Notes under the pieces: generated by a model
Seen by the model: only the letters and a program-made list of their open reading frames with translations
Database searches by the model: none
Told to the model about the DNA's origin: nothing
NCBI GenBank assembly: GCA_020746995.1
Contig: JAGPXD010000003.1
Span: forward strand, 1,798,001 to 1,862,000
From: Plectosphaerella cucumerina
Lineage: Eukaryota > Ascomycota > Sordariomycetes > Glomerellales > Plectosphaerellaceae
DNA: 64,000 nt
Direction: 5' to 3'
Program-made: the position numbers and the translations under genes
Shown: positions 53,509 through 64,000 of the stretch, one piece after another
Numbering within the stretch: the stretch's first letter is position 1
Layout of the letters: each line of letters starts with the position of its first letter

Positions 53509-56500
53509 ACGGTTCGAGTTTTCAGGGTGAGCTTTCCGAGGATTATCCGAAGGGTGATGCGATTAGCAGTCGGGTTGTGGGCACGGGCCATATGCAAGGC
53601 TGGAGACGACGTGTGTGGAAAGGGAGGCTTTGGTGAGAGTTTGTTAGTGAGGGGCTGACAAGTGGGAAGAAAATGGTTGAATGCGAGATCCAATCTGAGG
53701 AGCCCAGCGCCTGGGGTTCAATTGTGCGGCGGGCGGGAGGTGGTCAGAATGGGGTGCAGGCAGCAAGCCCACCTCAGGCCTCAAGAGCCATCATGGGCAA
53801 TTGCACGCACAATGCCAGCACTAGCGGCTGTGCTAGCACCTAACGCTTCAAAGCCTTCCCCGCGACAACTCTAAGGGGGCTGGCCGAAACTAAAAGAAAC
53901 GGGCTCTCGTGCTCGATGGGGCGTTCGAGAAACCCAAGGGGTCGAGGCCACCTACCTCTTTCAAAAGACCCTGTCAAGGGTATTGGCGAATCCTTGCCAA
54001 CCCTGACAGCAGAACAGGCTGGGCTGTGCAACAAGGTCGTAGGTGTCGAGACAGCATTTATGCTGCGGCCTCAAAGACTGCCCAGCATCGACGGCAGTAT
54101 TTCTGCCACTGGCGACTTCGCGAGTATGCCATGCTTCCAAACCCCGAGGCGTCTTGTCGCCCTCCTAACCAGTGCTGTAAGGCTTAAGCGACCCACTTTG
54201 CCAAATCTAAGAGGCAAAGAAAGGTCCTCAAACCCCTTCGACGACGGCATCCTTCGCCGCCGGTTCCTTCAAATCCATAGCTGCTACGTTTGTGACTGTC
54301 TACGCAGACGTTGTCCCGAGAAAACGGGGCGAAGATAAGTGTGGACCCTGTCCATGCCTCTGTGTGATGCAGGAGTTTGCCGTCCTGCCAACCGACTGGG
54401 TGCGGCTTCAGCGCATTGTCCGAGACGCTGTCAATTCCCAAAAATGCGCCTGGCCATTAAGCCGCCCGAATTGTTGAAGAGAACCCGGGGTACAGAAACC
54501 GAGAGTCGTGCGACGCAGCGGTTGTTGGGTCATTCGAAGGTGGTGCGATGTGTCGAACAACCGCTTCTGCTTCAGCGTGGGCTACCATGTCCAGCATGAC
54601 GGTCCGCCACATGCAGTGTCGCGCGCAAGATGTCCTTAATGCATGGTCGCGTTTGACGCCCATGCGGATGAGCAACATCGGTGCATGCGACGCAGGCTCG
54701 GCTCGCAGTCCAAATCGAGAAAGACCCGGAGAACGAAGCGCAATTCGATCGCGTTGCGTGGATGCCATACACGGAAGAAGCGACTCGCCCTGACCACAGG
54801 GCAGGCTTCAGTTGCGCTATTGCAGGCACTTGTTGGCAGAACAACAGTCTCCACAAGGGAGACATGGCGGTTGGTCGTGCGTGAGTCTGCGCGGAAGCAG
54901 CCGGAGCGGAGTAGACGGAGTTCCATGAAGAGTGTTTCGAGCCCATTTCAGCTCTCTCGAAGTCAAAGAACATGACCTCCATGATCAAGCCATGAGGTAC
55001 TCGAACGGGCTCAGCACATGACAGGGTGGCTGTGGAAGATTAGTCGCCCGCCATGTCCCGTCCATCGGGCTTTCGCCAGCCTCAAATCACATGGTGTCCA
55101 GTTCGCTGTTCCGGTAGCTCCACGGCGGTGCGTCTTGTTGTTGACGACAGGAGAAACGCATCGTGACGTTGCCGAATGCGCCCATACGGGAGTGGGACCA
55201 CCGGTGCAACAGTAGCCGTTGCAGATCCGCCGTGAACCTGACGATCGCCATTTCTGTCGAGTGTTTTGGACGTGTATCATTGCCTTCGATCTAGGGTAAA
55301 CTCCCTTTGCGGTCAATGTCGCGCGGCGAGGTTTCGGTTGAGAGGGGGTAGGTGGTCGGTGAGTGGAAAGAGGTGTAGCCGACGTCGTTACTTTGGCAGA
55401 AATTCCAGAAATGAAGTCGCCCACGTCGCGTCCACTGGCGCTATCGTGACTTCCGTCATGCTCTTGGTATCATACGCGCCAGCGTCGTGCGTCCGGGTCG
55501 ATGTGGTGTCGTGGGAGCTGACACGAGGTTGCTGGTGGATACTGACCAGGTCGAAAACCTTGACAATGTTTCGGTGAACCACGTGACTCTTGGTGGTGAC
55601 CAAATCACGTGACATATCTGGCGTCTTCCGTTGCACGAGTTCAATCAGGGACAGCCGCACCCGGGCAACATTCCAGCGTCGTCGCGTGTTCAGATTAGCT
55701 TCGACCTAGAGCAGAAGCTAATCTAGTCCCTCACTCTATTCGACTGTTGTTGAGAGGTGCATTGAACTATTGGTCTTCTAGCCACCAGGCCTGACAAGAT
55801 TGAAAGGGTCACGAGCTCCAGCGACTGGATGGACGGCTGCGCGGCACTCGGCGACACCCTGATGCACATGCCACTAGTAAGACGGTCTCGCCGTCGAGTG
55901 ATGGCTCCCGTGGAAGGACAGCGGCGGAAGTAGTGCAAAATCAGCAACCCGAAATCAAAAGGTGGCATACCGTCCCCATATCTGATTCGCCAACTCTGGA
56001 CCTGGCGTCCTGTTTGGCTTTCGTGATGGTGCTTTGGTCCTCCTCTGTCACTGCTTTAGTCTGTCAACCCGGCCAAATCGATTGGTCTTTTTGCAACCTG
56101 CGGGGTAGTGGGACTTTAGGACCACCCGCCTCGAACGTGACCACAAGCTTGTGAGGTACTTGTACTTGCGTGTACAAGTTGCAGACTCAAGATCCTGAAA
56201 GAGAAGTGCACCAGGTAAATATCATCAAATGACAGTTTTTTTCCTGACAGAGTGGCGCAGATCAGCACTGCAACAGCTCTCTTCCTCCATTCACGAGTGA
56301 CTTGGAGGGGCTGCGGATGGTGCGACCTGCATGAGGTCATCCTCCGCCTGTGACTGGACTGTCTCGATAGGTCGGCGCCAAGCAGAGCCGTTATCGGATC
56401 GGACTTGGCAGCTCAACCCCACCATCGAAGGAGGGGTGAAATTTTGGTTTGACTCCTTCCAGGCATTGCGAAGACAAGAAAGGCTTCACTTTACTATCAA

Positions 56501-56519
56501 TTGAACCTGAAATACCAAA
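53509..56519. other. Divergent intergenic region CTK1 / LYS9
   Basis: 3.0 kb. Frames on both strands (for example 55011-55424 minus and 54643-54975 plus) are short and show no known family. Two CACGTGA motifs lie at 55580-55586 and 55606-55612, the first running into GACTC. Nothing else can be supported. Confidence 0.55.
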
Positions 56520-58072
56520 ATGGCTTCCCAGTACGTCTCTTGTGGTCTTCCCTCCAGTCCAACAGGCAATATGTGCAAAGAACGAGCAGACTGACGCGCG
56601 TGGCGATGACACAGGAGCGTACTCATGCTCGGCGCGGGCTTCGTGACCCGCCCGACTCTCGACATCCTCAGCGACGCCGGCATTCCCGTCACCGTCGGTA
56701 TGTGGCTGCTGCCGATTCCCTTTTCCCAAGATATTGGTCTGACCATTGTTTGTACAGCCTGCAGGACTCTCGAGTCTGCGAAGAAGCTCTCCCACGGCGT
56801 TGCCCACGCCACCCCCATCTCTCTCGATGTGACCGACGATGCCGCTCTCGACGCCGAGGTGGCCAAGCACGATCTCGTCATCAGCTTGATCCCCTACACC
56901 TTCCACGCCACCGTCATCAAGTCCGCCATTCGCCAGAAGAAGCATGTTGTCACCACGAGCTACGTCTCCCCCGCCATGATGGAGCTTGACCAGGCTGCCA
57001 AGGATGCTGGCATCACCGTCATGAACGAGATTGGCCTCGACCCCGGTATCGACCACCTTTGTAAGTAACGAGAAACTCCTGCGCCATCGGTAACAAGTGT
57101 CGGGAGCGACTGCTGACCATGACAGACGCCGTCAAGACCATCGACGAGGTCCACCGTGACGGCGGCAAGATCCTCTCCTTCCTGTCCTTCTGCGGCGGCC
57201 TCCCCGCCCCCGAGGCGTCGGACAACCCTCTCGGCTACAAGTTCTCCTGGTCGTCGCGTGGTGTGCTGCTGGCTCTGAGGAACGCCGCCAAGTACTACCA
57301 GGGAGGCTCCGTCGTCGACGTCGCCTCCAAGGACCTCATGGGCACCGCCAAGCCCTACTTCATCTACCCCGGCTACGCCTTCGTTGCCTACCCCAACCGC
57401 GACTCTACCCCCTACAAGGAGCGCTACAACATCCCCGAGGCCGAGACCATCATCCGCGGCACTCTGAGGTACCAGGGCTTCCCCCAGTTCATCCGTGTTC
57501 TGGTCGAGATCGGCTTCCTCGACGACACCGCTGCTGATGCCTTTGCCAAGGCCCAGCCCTGGAAGGAGGCCACCAAGTCCATTGTCGGAGCCTCTTCCTC
57601 CAGCGCCGCTGATCTTGAGGCTGCTATTGTCTCCAAGGCCACCTTCGACTCGCCCGAGGACAAGCAGCGCATCCTCAGCGGCCTGCGCTGGATCGGTCTC
57701 TTCTCCGACGAGCAGACCATCCCCCGTGGCAACCCGCTCGACACCCTGTGCGCCACTCTCGAGAAGAAGATGCAGTTCGAGGAGGGCGAGCGCGACCTCG
57801 TCATGCTCCAGCACAAGTTCGAGATTGAGCACAAGAACGGCGAGCGCGAGACCCGCACCTCGACCCTCGTCGAGTACGGTGACCCCAAGGGCTACTCGGC
57901 CATGGCCAAGCTCGTTGGTGTTCCCTGCGGTGTCGCTGTCAAGCAGGTCCTGAACGGCACGCTGTCGGACCGTGGCGTCCTGGCTCCGATGAACGCCAAG
58001 ATCAACGATCCCCTCATCAAGGAGCTTGCCGAGCAGTACGGCATCGCCATGGTCGAGAAGACCATTTCCTAG
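56520..58072 (+). CDS. LYS9: Saccharopine dehydrogenase (NADP+, L-glutamate-forming), Lys9
   Basis: Lys9 (EC 1.5.1.10, saccharopine reductase) condenses alpha-aminoadipate semialdehyde with glutamate to form saccharopine, the penultimate step of fungal lysine synthesis. Four exons, 56520-56530, 56615-56697, 56758-57060 and 57126-58072, encode 447 residues, the usual family length (about 446-450). The first coding exon is only 11 nt (MASQ shared with exon 2). The NADP-binding Rossmann start is SVLMLGAGFVTRPTLDILSD (about 5-24). ISLIPYTFHATVIKSAI, VTTSYVSPAMMELDQAAKDAG and NEIGLDPGIDHLYAVKTI follow, then LSFCGGLPAPEASDNPLGYKFSWS, which lines the substrate site. The C-terminal part includes EYGDPKGYSAMAKLVGVP. 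Introns are 84, 60 and 65 nt. It is a strong match over its whole length. Confidence 0.96.
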
Positions 58073-59885
58073 AGAAAGGGAATGGGTCAAGGGAAACGCG
58101 GGGGTTCACACCCACATCAGGCGCCACAGCATGTGTGTGGAAGTACGGTAACATGGTAGACGGGAAAACCTGGTTACGATGTATGCAGGGTCTTGGCGGG
58201 ATCTTGCGGAGTCCACGGTATGTAACAAGGAATAGAGAAAACTAGCTGCGGGCGCCCCCGCGTTTCTTACTCGCGGGATCAAAAAGTTGTGCATGAGCGA
58301 CACCCAACCACCGCAGCATCCGTCGGGAAGAAATCGCAGTTTTACGTATAGAGAAGACTAAAAACTCTTTGGAGGAATGATACAAATGAACCCGTTGAAC
58401 TCGGAGTGGGTTCGAGCTCGGCAAAATCGTGAGGTCTGGCCACGGCCTGGCCGCGCCAGGGAAGGGCACGCACCTTGCCAATTTCAGGCACAAGGAGGCA
58501 GTCTGTGCACTGTGATTTGTAGGCTCATCGGTATTCGCATCTGGCTTCCGAACTACGGACGGCCTCGGGGTTGTCGTGGCGAACAAGGTGGTCAATCGAC
58601 ATCATACGTCTTCCGTCCACCCGTCCAGAGCCCCGCCGACCTCGACTTTGTACACTCTCAAGGTACAGAGGCCGTTTTATATCAATCCATCAATTGTTGC
58701 TCACCCGCAAGTTTGCTGCAGTGCGACGGGAGCGCTTGAACGGAGGGCTTCAGAAAGCTGCCGTGTTTGTGACGTCAGCTGATGGAATGCGCTCCCCGCC
58801 CATGTTAGCTCTTGCTAGCCCCCCCCGTCCCCCTGGTGCATTCCCGGGGGTGTGATGCGAATTTCGACTGAGCGGCGCGCAACGCCCCCGGTGATTTTGT
58901 CGCGGAATCCCATCCACCCCTGAGATGTAGTGAAAAGCTCGCTTGTCTGCTCACCCAGAAGACGAGCTTTTTGAGTGATTTCTTTGCGGCTGTAACATGT
59001 AATTCCGCTCGGGGCGGGCGATGTCGGGGGGGTCGTATCGAAGAGTGGCGGATGCACGAGTCTCTAAGAGGGAACTCAACGACGACTTGTTGGGAAAGGA
59101 TGGCCGTGGGCGGACACGAGATGTTTTTGGGCCGCGAGAGTGAGCCCAGATATGTACCGCGCAGGTAGCGGGCCTTCCGGAGAAGGCTCCCGGCAGGACA
59201 ACCAAGTCGGTCTCGCCCAGTGGGTGCGCCGAACAGGCCTCGGCGGGCCCCGTAATTACCCACCTCACTGGGAGGAGTGGGAGGTTGCTGTACCAATACC
59301 TAGCGCAGCTCTACCATTCCAACCCCCCTAGCTGTTAGATCGGAGGATCGAGAAGCTGGCAGGCCGGGGGGCCGGGGGCGCCCAACACCATGCCACCGCC
59401 ACCACGCCCATCCATCCATCGCCCTCCGTCAGTTTCAAACCTGACCTGCCGTACTTACCTTACCTGCGGTTGCCCCCGAGGCTTTTCTCGCTCAAATCTT
59501 GTTCCCTTTCCTGCCGCGACCCGACCACCTCCTCGTCGGCTTGCAAATTTTCCTCTCCTTCTAGCTTTCGGCCGTCGACATCATCATTCATATTCCATCC
59601 CATCATCCTACCTAAGCTCCATTTCCTCTCCACAACCCCATTGCCCCGAGCTTCCCCAAGCTTCCTCCGCGCGTCTCGCCGCCGTACACTTCGTCCCCGA
59701 CAGCCCGTCCTGAGCTTGCTGGTAGGGCTTCACCTCTCCCTCTGTCTCTCCCCAGAACCGAGACACAGCTCTGCTGCCGATCGCGAGTTGTCACGGGATC
59801 TCCCTCCCGCTGCCGGTGCTCGACATCGAGCTCTTTTGGATGCCACTGCTAACCACGACCAATCGCCAGCTCCCCAATCGCAGTC
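58073..59885. other. Intergenic region LYS9 / GSY1
   Basis: 1.8 kb. The last ~500 bases (59,390-59,885) are strongly C/T-rich and form the probable promoter and leader of GSY1; the open frames there are low-complexity. No RNA gene or repeat. Confidence 0.55.
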
Positions 59886-62252
59886 ATGCCCGAAGGAAGT
59901 GGCCGCGAGGTCAAGAACCATCTCTTGTTCGAGATCGCGACTGAGGTCGCCCATCGCGGTAAGCTCCTGCGACTCCCCCCAAGTGCACAATGCGCCAGTT
60001 TCTGACCTTGCTTGCGCGCAGTCGGCGGAATTTACTCGGTCATCAAGTCGAAAGCACCCGTCACCACCGCGGAATATGGCGACCGATACACGCTCATTGG
60101 GCCTCTGAACCACCAATCCGTAAGAGCTCCCCTTCCCGAACCTCTCGCAAGAAGTGACGGCAACTAAAGTCTTTCTAGGCGGCTGTCGAGGTCGAGGAGC
60201 TGGAGCCCACCAACCCGGAACTGGCCGCCACCATTCAGTCAATGCGAGACCGTGGCGTCGGCATCCTCTACGGCCGATGGCTCATTGAGGGCGCACCCCG
60301 TGTGCTGCTGATGGACACCAAGACGGCGTATGGCTTCCTCGATGAGTGGAAGTCCGACCTGTGGAATCTTGCCAGCATCCCTTCTCCCCCGAACGACGAC
60401 GAGACGAATGAGGCGATTGTTTTTGGATACCTCGTCGCCTGGTTCCTCGGAGAGGTAAGCGCCGCCCCCGCACCCCACGATAGTGCTTTGGCTGACTTGG
60501 GGGTTCGCAGTTCGTCTGCCACGAGAAGAAGAGGGCCGTCATTGCCCACTTCCACGAGTGGCTCGCCGGTGTTGCCCTGCCGCTTTGCAAGAAGCGCCAG
60601 ATCGACGTGACGACAATCTTCACTACCCACGCCACCCTGCTGGGTCGTTACCTCTGTGCTGGATCCGTTGACTTTTACAACAACCTGCAGTACTTCGACG
60701 TGGATGCCGAGGCAGGCAAGCGCGGCATCTACCACAGGTACTGCATTGAACGTGCCGCGGCTCACTCTTGCGATGTCTTCACCACCGTCTCCCACATCAC
60801 TGCTTACGAGAGTGAGCACCTGCTCAAGCGCAAGCCGGACGGTGTCCTGCCCAACGGTCTCAACGTCACCAAGTTCTCCGCTGTTCACGAGTTCCAGAAC
60901 CTGCACCAGCAGGCCAAGGAGAAGATCCACGACTTTGTTCGCGGGCACTTCTACGGCCACTACGACTTCGACCCCGAGAACACCCTCTACTTCTTCACCG
61001 CCGGCCGATACGAGTACAGGAACAAGGGTGTCGATATGTTCATCGAGTCTTTGGCGCGTCTGAACCACCGCCTGAAGAACTCGGGCAGCAAGATGACCGT
61101 CGTCGCCTTCATCATCATGCCGGCTCAGACCACGTCTCTGACGGTCGAGGCTCTCAAGGGCCAGGCCGTTATGAAGTCGCTGCGTGACACGGTCGACATC
61201 ATCGAGCGGGGCATCGGCAAGCGCATCTTTGAGCGCTCCCTCAAGTGGCACGACGGCGACCCGCTCCCCGACGAGAAGGAGCTCATCACCAGCGCGGACC
61301 GCGTGCTGCTCCGCCGCCGTCTGTTCGCGATGAAGAGGCACGGTCTCCCGCCGATTGTCACTCATAACATGATGAACGATCACGAAGACCCGATCCTCAA
61401 CCAGATCCGTCGGGTGCAGCTGTTCAACCACCCCTCGGACCGTGTCAAGGTGGTGTTCCACCCCGAGTTCCTCAACTCGGCCAACCCCGTGCTCCCCATG
61501 GACTACGACGAGTTCGTGCGGGGAACCCACATGGGTGTTTTCGCTTCCTACTACGAGCCGTGGGGTTACACGCCGGCCGAGTGCACGGTCATGGGCGTGC
61601 CCAGCATCACCACCAACCTCTCCGGTTTCGGCTGCTATATGGAGGAGCTGATTGAGAACTCGAGCGACTACGGCATCTACATCGTCGACAGGAGGACCAA
61701 GGGTGTTGACGACTCTGTCAACCAGCTGACGAACCAGATGTTCGACTTCGCCCAGAAGAGCCGCCGTCAGCGTATCAACCAGCGCAACAGGACGGAGCGC
61801 CTCAGCGACCTGCTCGACTGGAAGAGGATGGGCATGGAGTACGTCAAGGCCCGCCAGCTAGCGCTGCGCCGCGCCTACCCCGACGCCTTCCAGGGCGAGG
61901 AGGAGGAGGATGTGGTCCTCGGCGTGGAGCAGAAGATCTCCCGCCCCTTCTCGGTGCCAGGCTCGCCGCGTGACCGCACCGGCATGATGACGCCCGGCGA
62001 CTTTGCCAGCCTGCAGGAAGGCCGAGAGGGCCTGAGCACCGAGGACTACGTTGCGTGGAAACTCCCGTAAGTGACAAACCCCGGCGGCCGAAATCAACCT
62101 TGCAGAGCAAAAGCTAACATCTAAGCAGTGAGGAGGAAGACCCAGACGAGTACCCGTTCCCCCTGACGCTCCGGACTAAGCGTCCGGGCCCCGCGAGCCC
62201 TCTCGACGGCGTCCCTCTGCACAACGGCAACGGCACCGGCAACGGGAACTAA
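59886..62252 (+). CDS. GSY1: Glycogen synthase (UDP-glucose-dependent, GT3)
   Basis: Glycogen synthase (EC 2.4.1.11) extends alpha-1,4-glucan chains from UDP-glucose. Five exons, 59886-59958, 60022-60119, 60179-60454, 60511-62066 and 62129-62252, encode 708 residues, close to yeast Gsy2 (705). The GT3 start is FEIATEVAHRVGGIYSVIKSKA (about 16-37), with the nucleotide-sugar motif around the conserved Gly-Gly. HFHEWLAGVALPL, TTHATLLGRYLCAG, RYCIERAAAHSCDVFTTVS and PNGLNV lie in the N-lobe; YYEPWGYTPAECTVMGVPSI carries the C-lobe catalytic Glu region. The arginine cluster SRRQRINQRNRTERL (566-580) is the glucose-6-phosphate/phosphorylation switch. The C-terminal RPFSVPGSPRDRTG block matches the regulatory phosphosites of yeast. 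The last intron (62067-62128) removes an in-frame stop. AATAAA lies at 62370. Confidence 0.97.
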
Positions 62253-62369
62253 ACGACAACGTCACACAGTCGCGGCATGGTGCCGCCTTGTGCAACTCGT
62301 GCGCTCGGCAGACTTGTCGGCGCTTGAACTGAAAAGTGCTATTTCCTGACGGACTTTTCGCACCTGGAA

Positions 62370-62375
62370 AATAAA
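62370..62375 (+). terminator. Poly(A) signal of GSY1
   Basis: AATAAA, 118 nt past the GSY1 stop. Confidence 0.5.
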
Positions 62376-62733
62376 CAAAATACCAACCACAAGGGGAGCG
62401 ACTGCGTCGGCGCTGCTTCACTGCCGCCGGGACGCAGGTCGCCGGGAAAGGGAGACGCAGTGGGGCCGAGAATGCATCGGTGACGACGATGAGGTGACGA
62501 GAGGGCGATGGATGGATGTACTGATAGGCGCGACGTTGCATGGCAGTCAGATGTCGAGCGGGTGTTTCGAGCAAGGGTGCGTCCGCCACTGTACTTGATT
62601 TGTTCCCTTCCATTGGAGCTCGCTCCCCTGGGCGGGAACAGGGGCACTTCTTGAGTAGTAATAATCTGCATATGTTTCGGCGCTCAATGTTTTGAAGGAG
62701 TCTTGGAAGGAAAAAGCAGTGTGACATGGCACA

Positions 62734-62751
62734 TGGTGGTGGTGGTGGTGG
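62734..62751. repeat. (TGG)6 microsatellite
   Basis: Six TGG triplets in non-coding sequence downstream of GSY1. Confidence 0.75.
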
Positions 62752-64000
62752 CGGCTGGTGCAGGGCTGGGCGGATTTGTTTCGCTACGAAGTATCCAGGG
62801 GTCATGGAGTGCGAGCCCCGAGCGATGGATGCTGATGGAGCCTGGTGGTCAGCAGGAGTCAGGGGTTCAGGGGTTGGGGCCACCCGAGCACTGCTTGACA
62901 GGCTCCGGCTGGACTTCCCCCACACTGGCTGGCGGAGGGGAGGGGGAGATCCCTGCTCAGGTGTGTCTGGTTCAGTGGCCTTTGTTGCCCTGAGATGAAC
63001 CTGACTGCCTGAGGTGACAGCCTGCCTGACAAGCCTGAGTTGGGACGCTGGGGAGCCCAGTGTGTTATGGCCGAAAGCCGTCCTGCCCCGCCGCAAATTG
63101 GAGATTCAAGGTCCTGCCTCTTTGGTGTTCATCTGCGCGCTTTCCCTTTCTGATTTGCTAGCCCGGGCCGTCAGGCAAGCGTACGGGAAGGAAGGTACCT
63201 GAATTCCTTCCAGGTTAGCTTCCCCAGCCTGGCCGTGTCGCCGAGGGCGCTCCTCCGTCGGCCGTCGCATTTCCTCCAGACCCTGTCTGCAGAAGCCTCG
63301 CCTCGCGTGCGCTCTCTTCCTCTCTTTCTCCCCTCACTCTCTTTCCCTGTTCGCCCTCCATTCCTTTTCACATCTCGTCGATCTTACCGAAAGCCTGACC
63401 AGAAGGTGACGGAGAGATTTACACTGGTATGTATCAGTGGCGGTGTTCTTTTTGAGAGCTCTTTGTTGCAACTCCCTCATCATCTGACGGACCCGCGCGA
63501 CACAATTTACTGAGGCACCTAATTCGGGCAGGTACGCGCGAAACGACCGCGACCCAAAATCTTCCTCCTCCTCTCCGTACGACCCGTCGATTTCCGCCAT
63601 CTCCCTGCAGTACAGCGTCGTCAATGGCGTTTTGAACACGCTCGGAAACATCCCTTTGTCCTTCACTTTTAGTCCGATATCTCAACAGGGCTTTGGACGC
63701 CAACCGGGGGTCGTTTCGCGAAACAATCCGCCCACCCCAGTCACCCTTTCGACCGCCGATCTGTTCCCGCAGGCTCCGGCGTCCGATCAAATATATTGGC
63801 CTGCCACTCTGCGATTTAAAGCAGCCGAATACCATTTGGAAGCTTTGCAGACCTTCTCTGCATACCTGCTCAACCCGCCGCCTTCTTGGCATACGAATCA
63901 GCCAAGGCGCGACCAGACTCCAGTCGTTGCTCTTGCCGCCCGAGACACGACCTAGAGCAGAGGGATCGCAAGCGACGCGCCGTGCACGCTCAGCCGTCTC

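Larger units (their letters stand above)
62253..64000. other. GSY1 3' flank and right end of window, no gene recognised
   Basis: AATAAA at 62370-62375 and a (TGG)6 tract at 62734-62751. From about 63240 the plus strand becomes C/T-rich and there is a TATA-like AAATATAT at 63788, which may be the upstream region of a plus-strand gene beyond the window. Open frames here are unconvincing. Confidence 0.5.

Noticed and set aside
56960..58090. 376-codon minus-strand open frame
   Set aside because: Antisense shadow of LYS9.
60268..61530. 420-codon minus-strand open frame
   Set aside because: Antisense shadow of GSY1.
62176..63096. 306-codon minus-strand open frame overlapping the GSY1 3' end
   Set aside because: Composition is low-complexity with no family features, and it overlaps the real last exon of GSY1.

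Overview
This window is nuclear DNA of a filamentous ascomycete (Pezizomycotina, most likely Sordariomycetes). The evidence is: genes split by short introns (about 45-105 nt) with GT..AG ends and CTRAC-type branch sites just before the acceptor, GC-rich codon usage, long pyrimidine-rich leaders, and fungal-specific proteins (NmrA-type nitrogen repressor, Lys9 saccharopine reductase of the alpha-aminoadipate pathway, Pmp3, Ulp2). The species cannot be told from the sequence. I found no tRNA, 5S rRNA, transposon, RIP-degraded repeat, CRISPR array or secondary-metabolite cluster.

Layout: 1-190 (-) 5' end of a secreted protein gene running off the left edge; 1504-2494 (+) FCF1/UTP24; a gene-poor 6.5 kb stretch; 8961-10340 (+) nmr1; 11947-14082 (-) IES1-like INO80 subunit; 15731-17919 (-) DED1; 19688-20501 (-) PRE1 proteasome beta-4; 20925-22697 (+) RRP9; 23139-26658 (-) ULP2-type SUMO protease; 27915-28640 (+) SPC3; 28835-33239 (-) XRN1; 34359-35964 (+) HAT2; 36594-38633 (+) F-box-like protein; 39726-41868 (-) NRP1-like RNA-binding protein with a degenerate exonuclease domain; a gene-poor 4.3 kb stretch; 46194-46573 (+) PMP3; 47848-49434 (+) hypothetical; 49921-53508 (-) CTK1-type CDK with an RS-like N-terminus; 56520-58072 (+) LYS9; 59886-62252 (+) GSY1; 62253-64000 no gene seen.

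Most genes are housekeeping and lean towards RNA and chromatin: 18S rRNA processing (FCF1 nuclease and RRP9 of the U3 snoRNP), translation initiation (DED1), 5'-3' mRNA decay (XRN1), RNA polymerase II CTD phosphorylation (CTK1), histone handling (HAT2) and remodelling (IES1). Protein quality control (PRE1, ULP2, SPC3) and metabolism (nmr1, LYS9, GSY1) make up the rest. There is no operon-like organisation, but there are close divergent (PRE1/RRP9, 423 bp) and convergent (SPC3/XRN1, 194 bp) pairs.

I did not find a novel multi-gene system. The most unusual content is in gene structure and domain decay: a start codon split by an intron (PRE1), a 5-nt first coding exon (XRN1), an 8-nt internal micro-exon and a GC-AG intron (FCF1), an exonuclease fold with most catalytic residues replaced, fused to RRM and zinc fingers (NRP1-like), SUMO-interaction-like motifs at the tail of the SUMO protease, and a 26-nt G homopolymer inside a CTK1 intron. 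Exon boundaries were derived by hand from splice signals, reading-frame continuity and remembered family sequences; no alignment or search was run.
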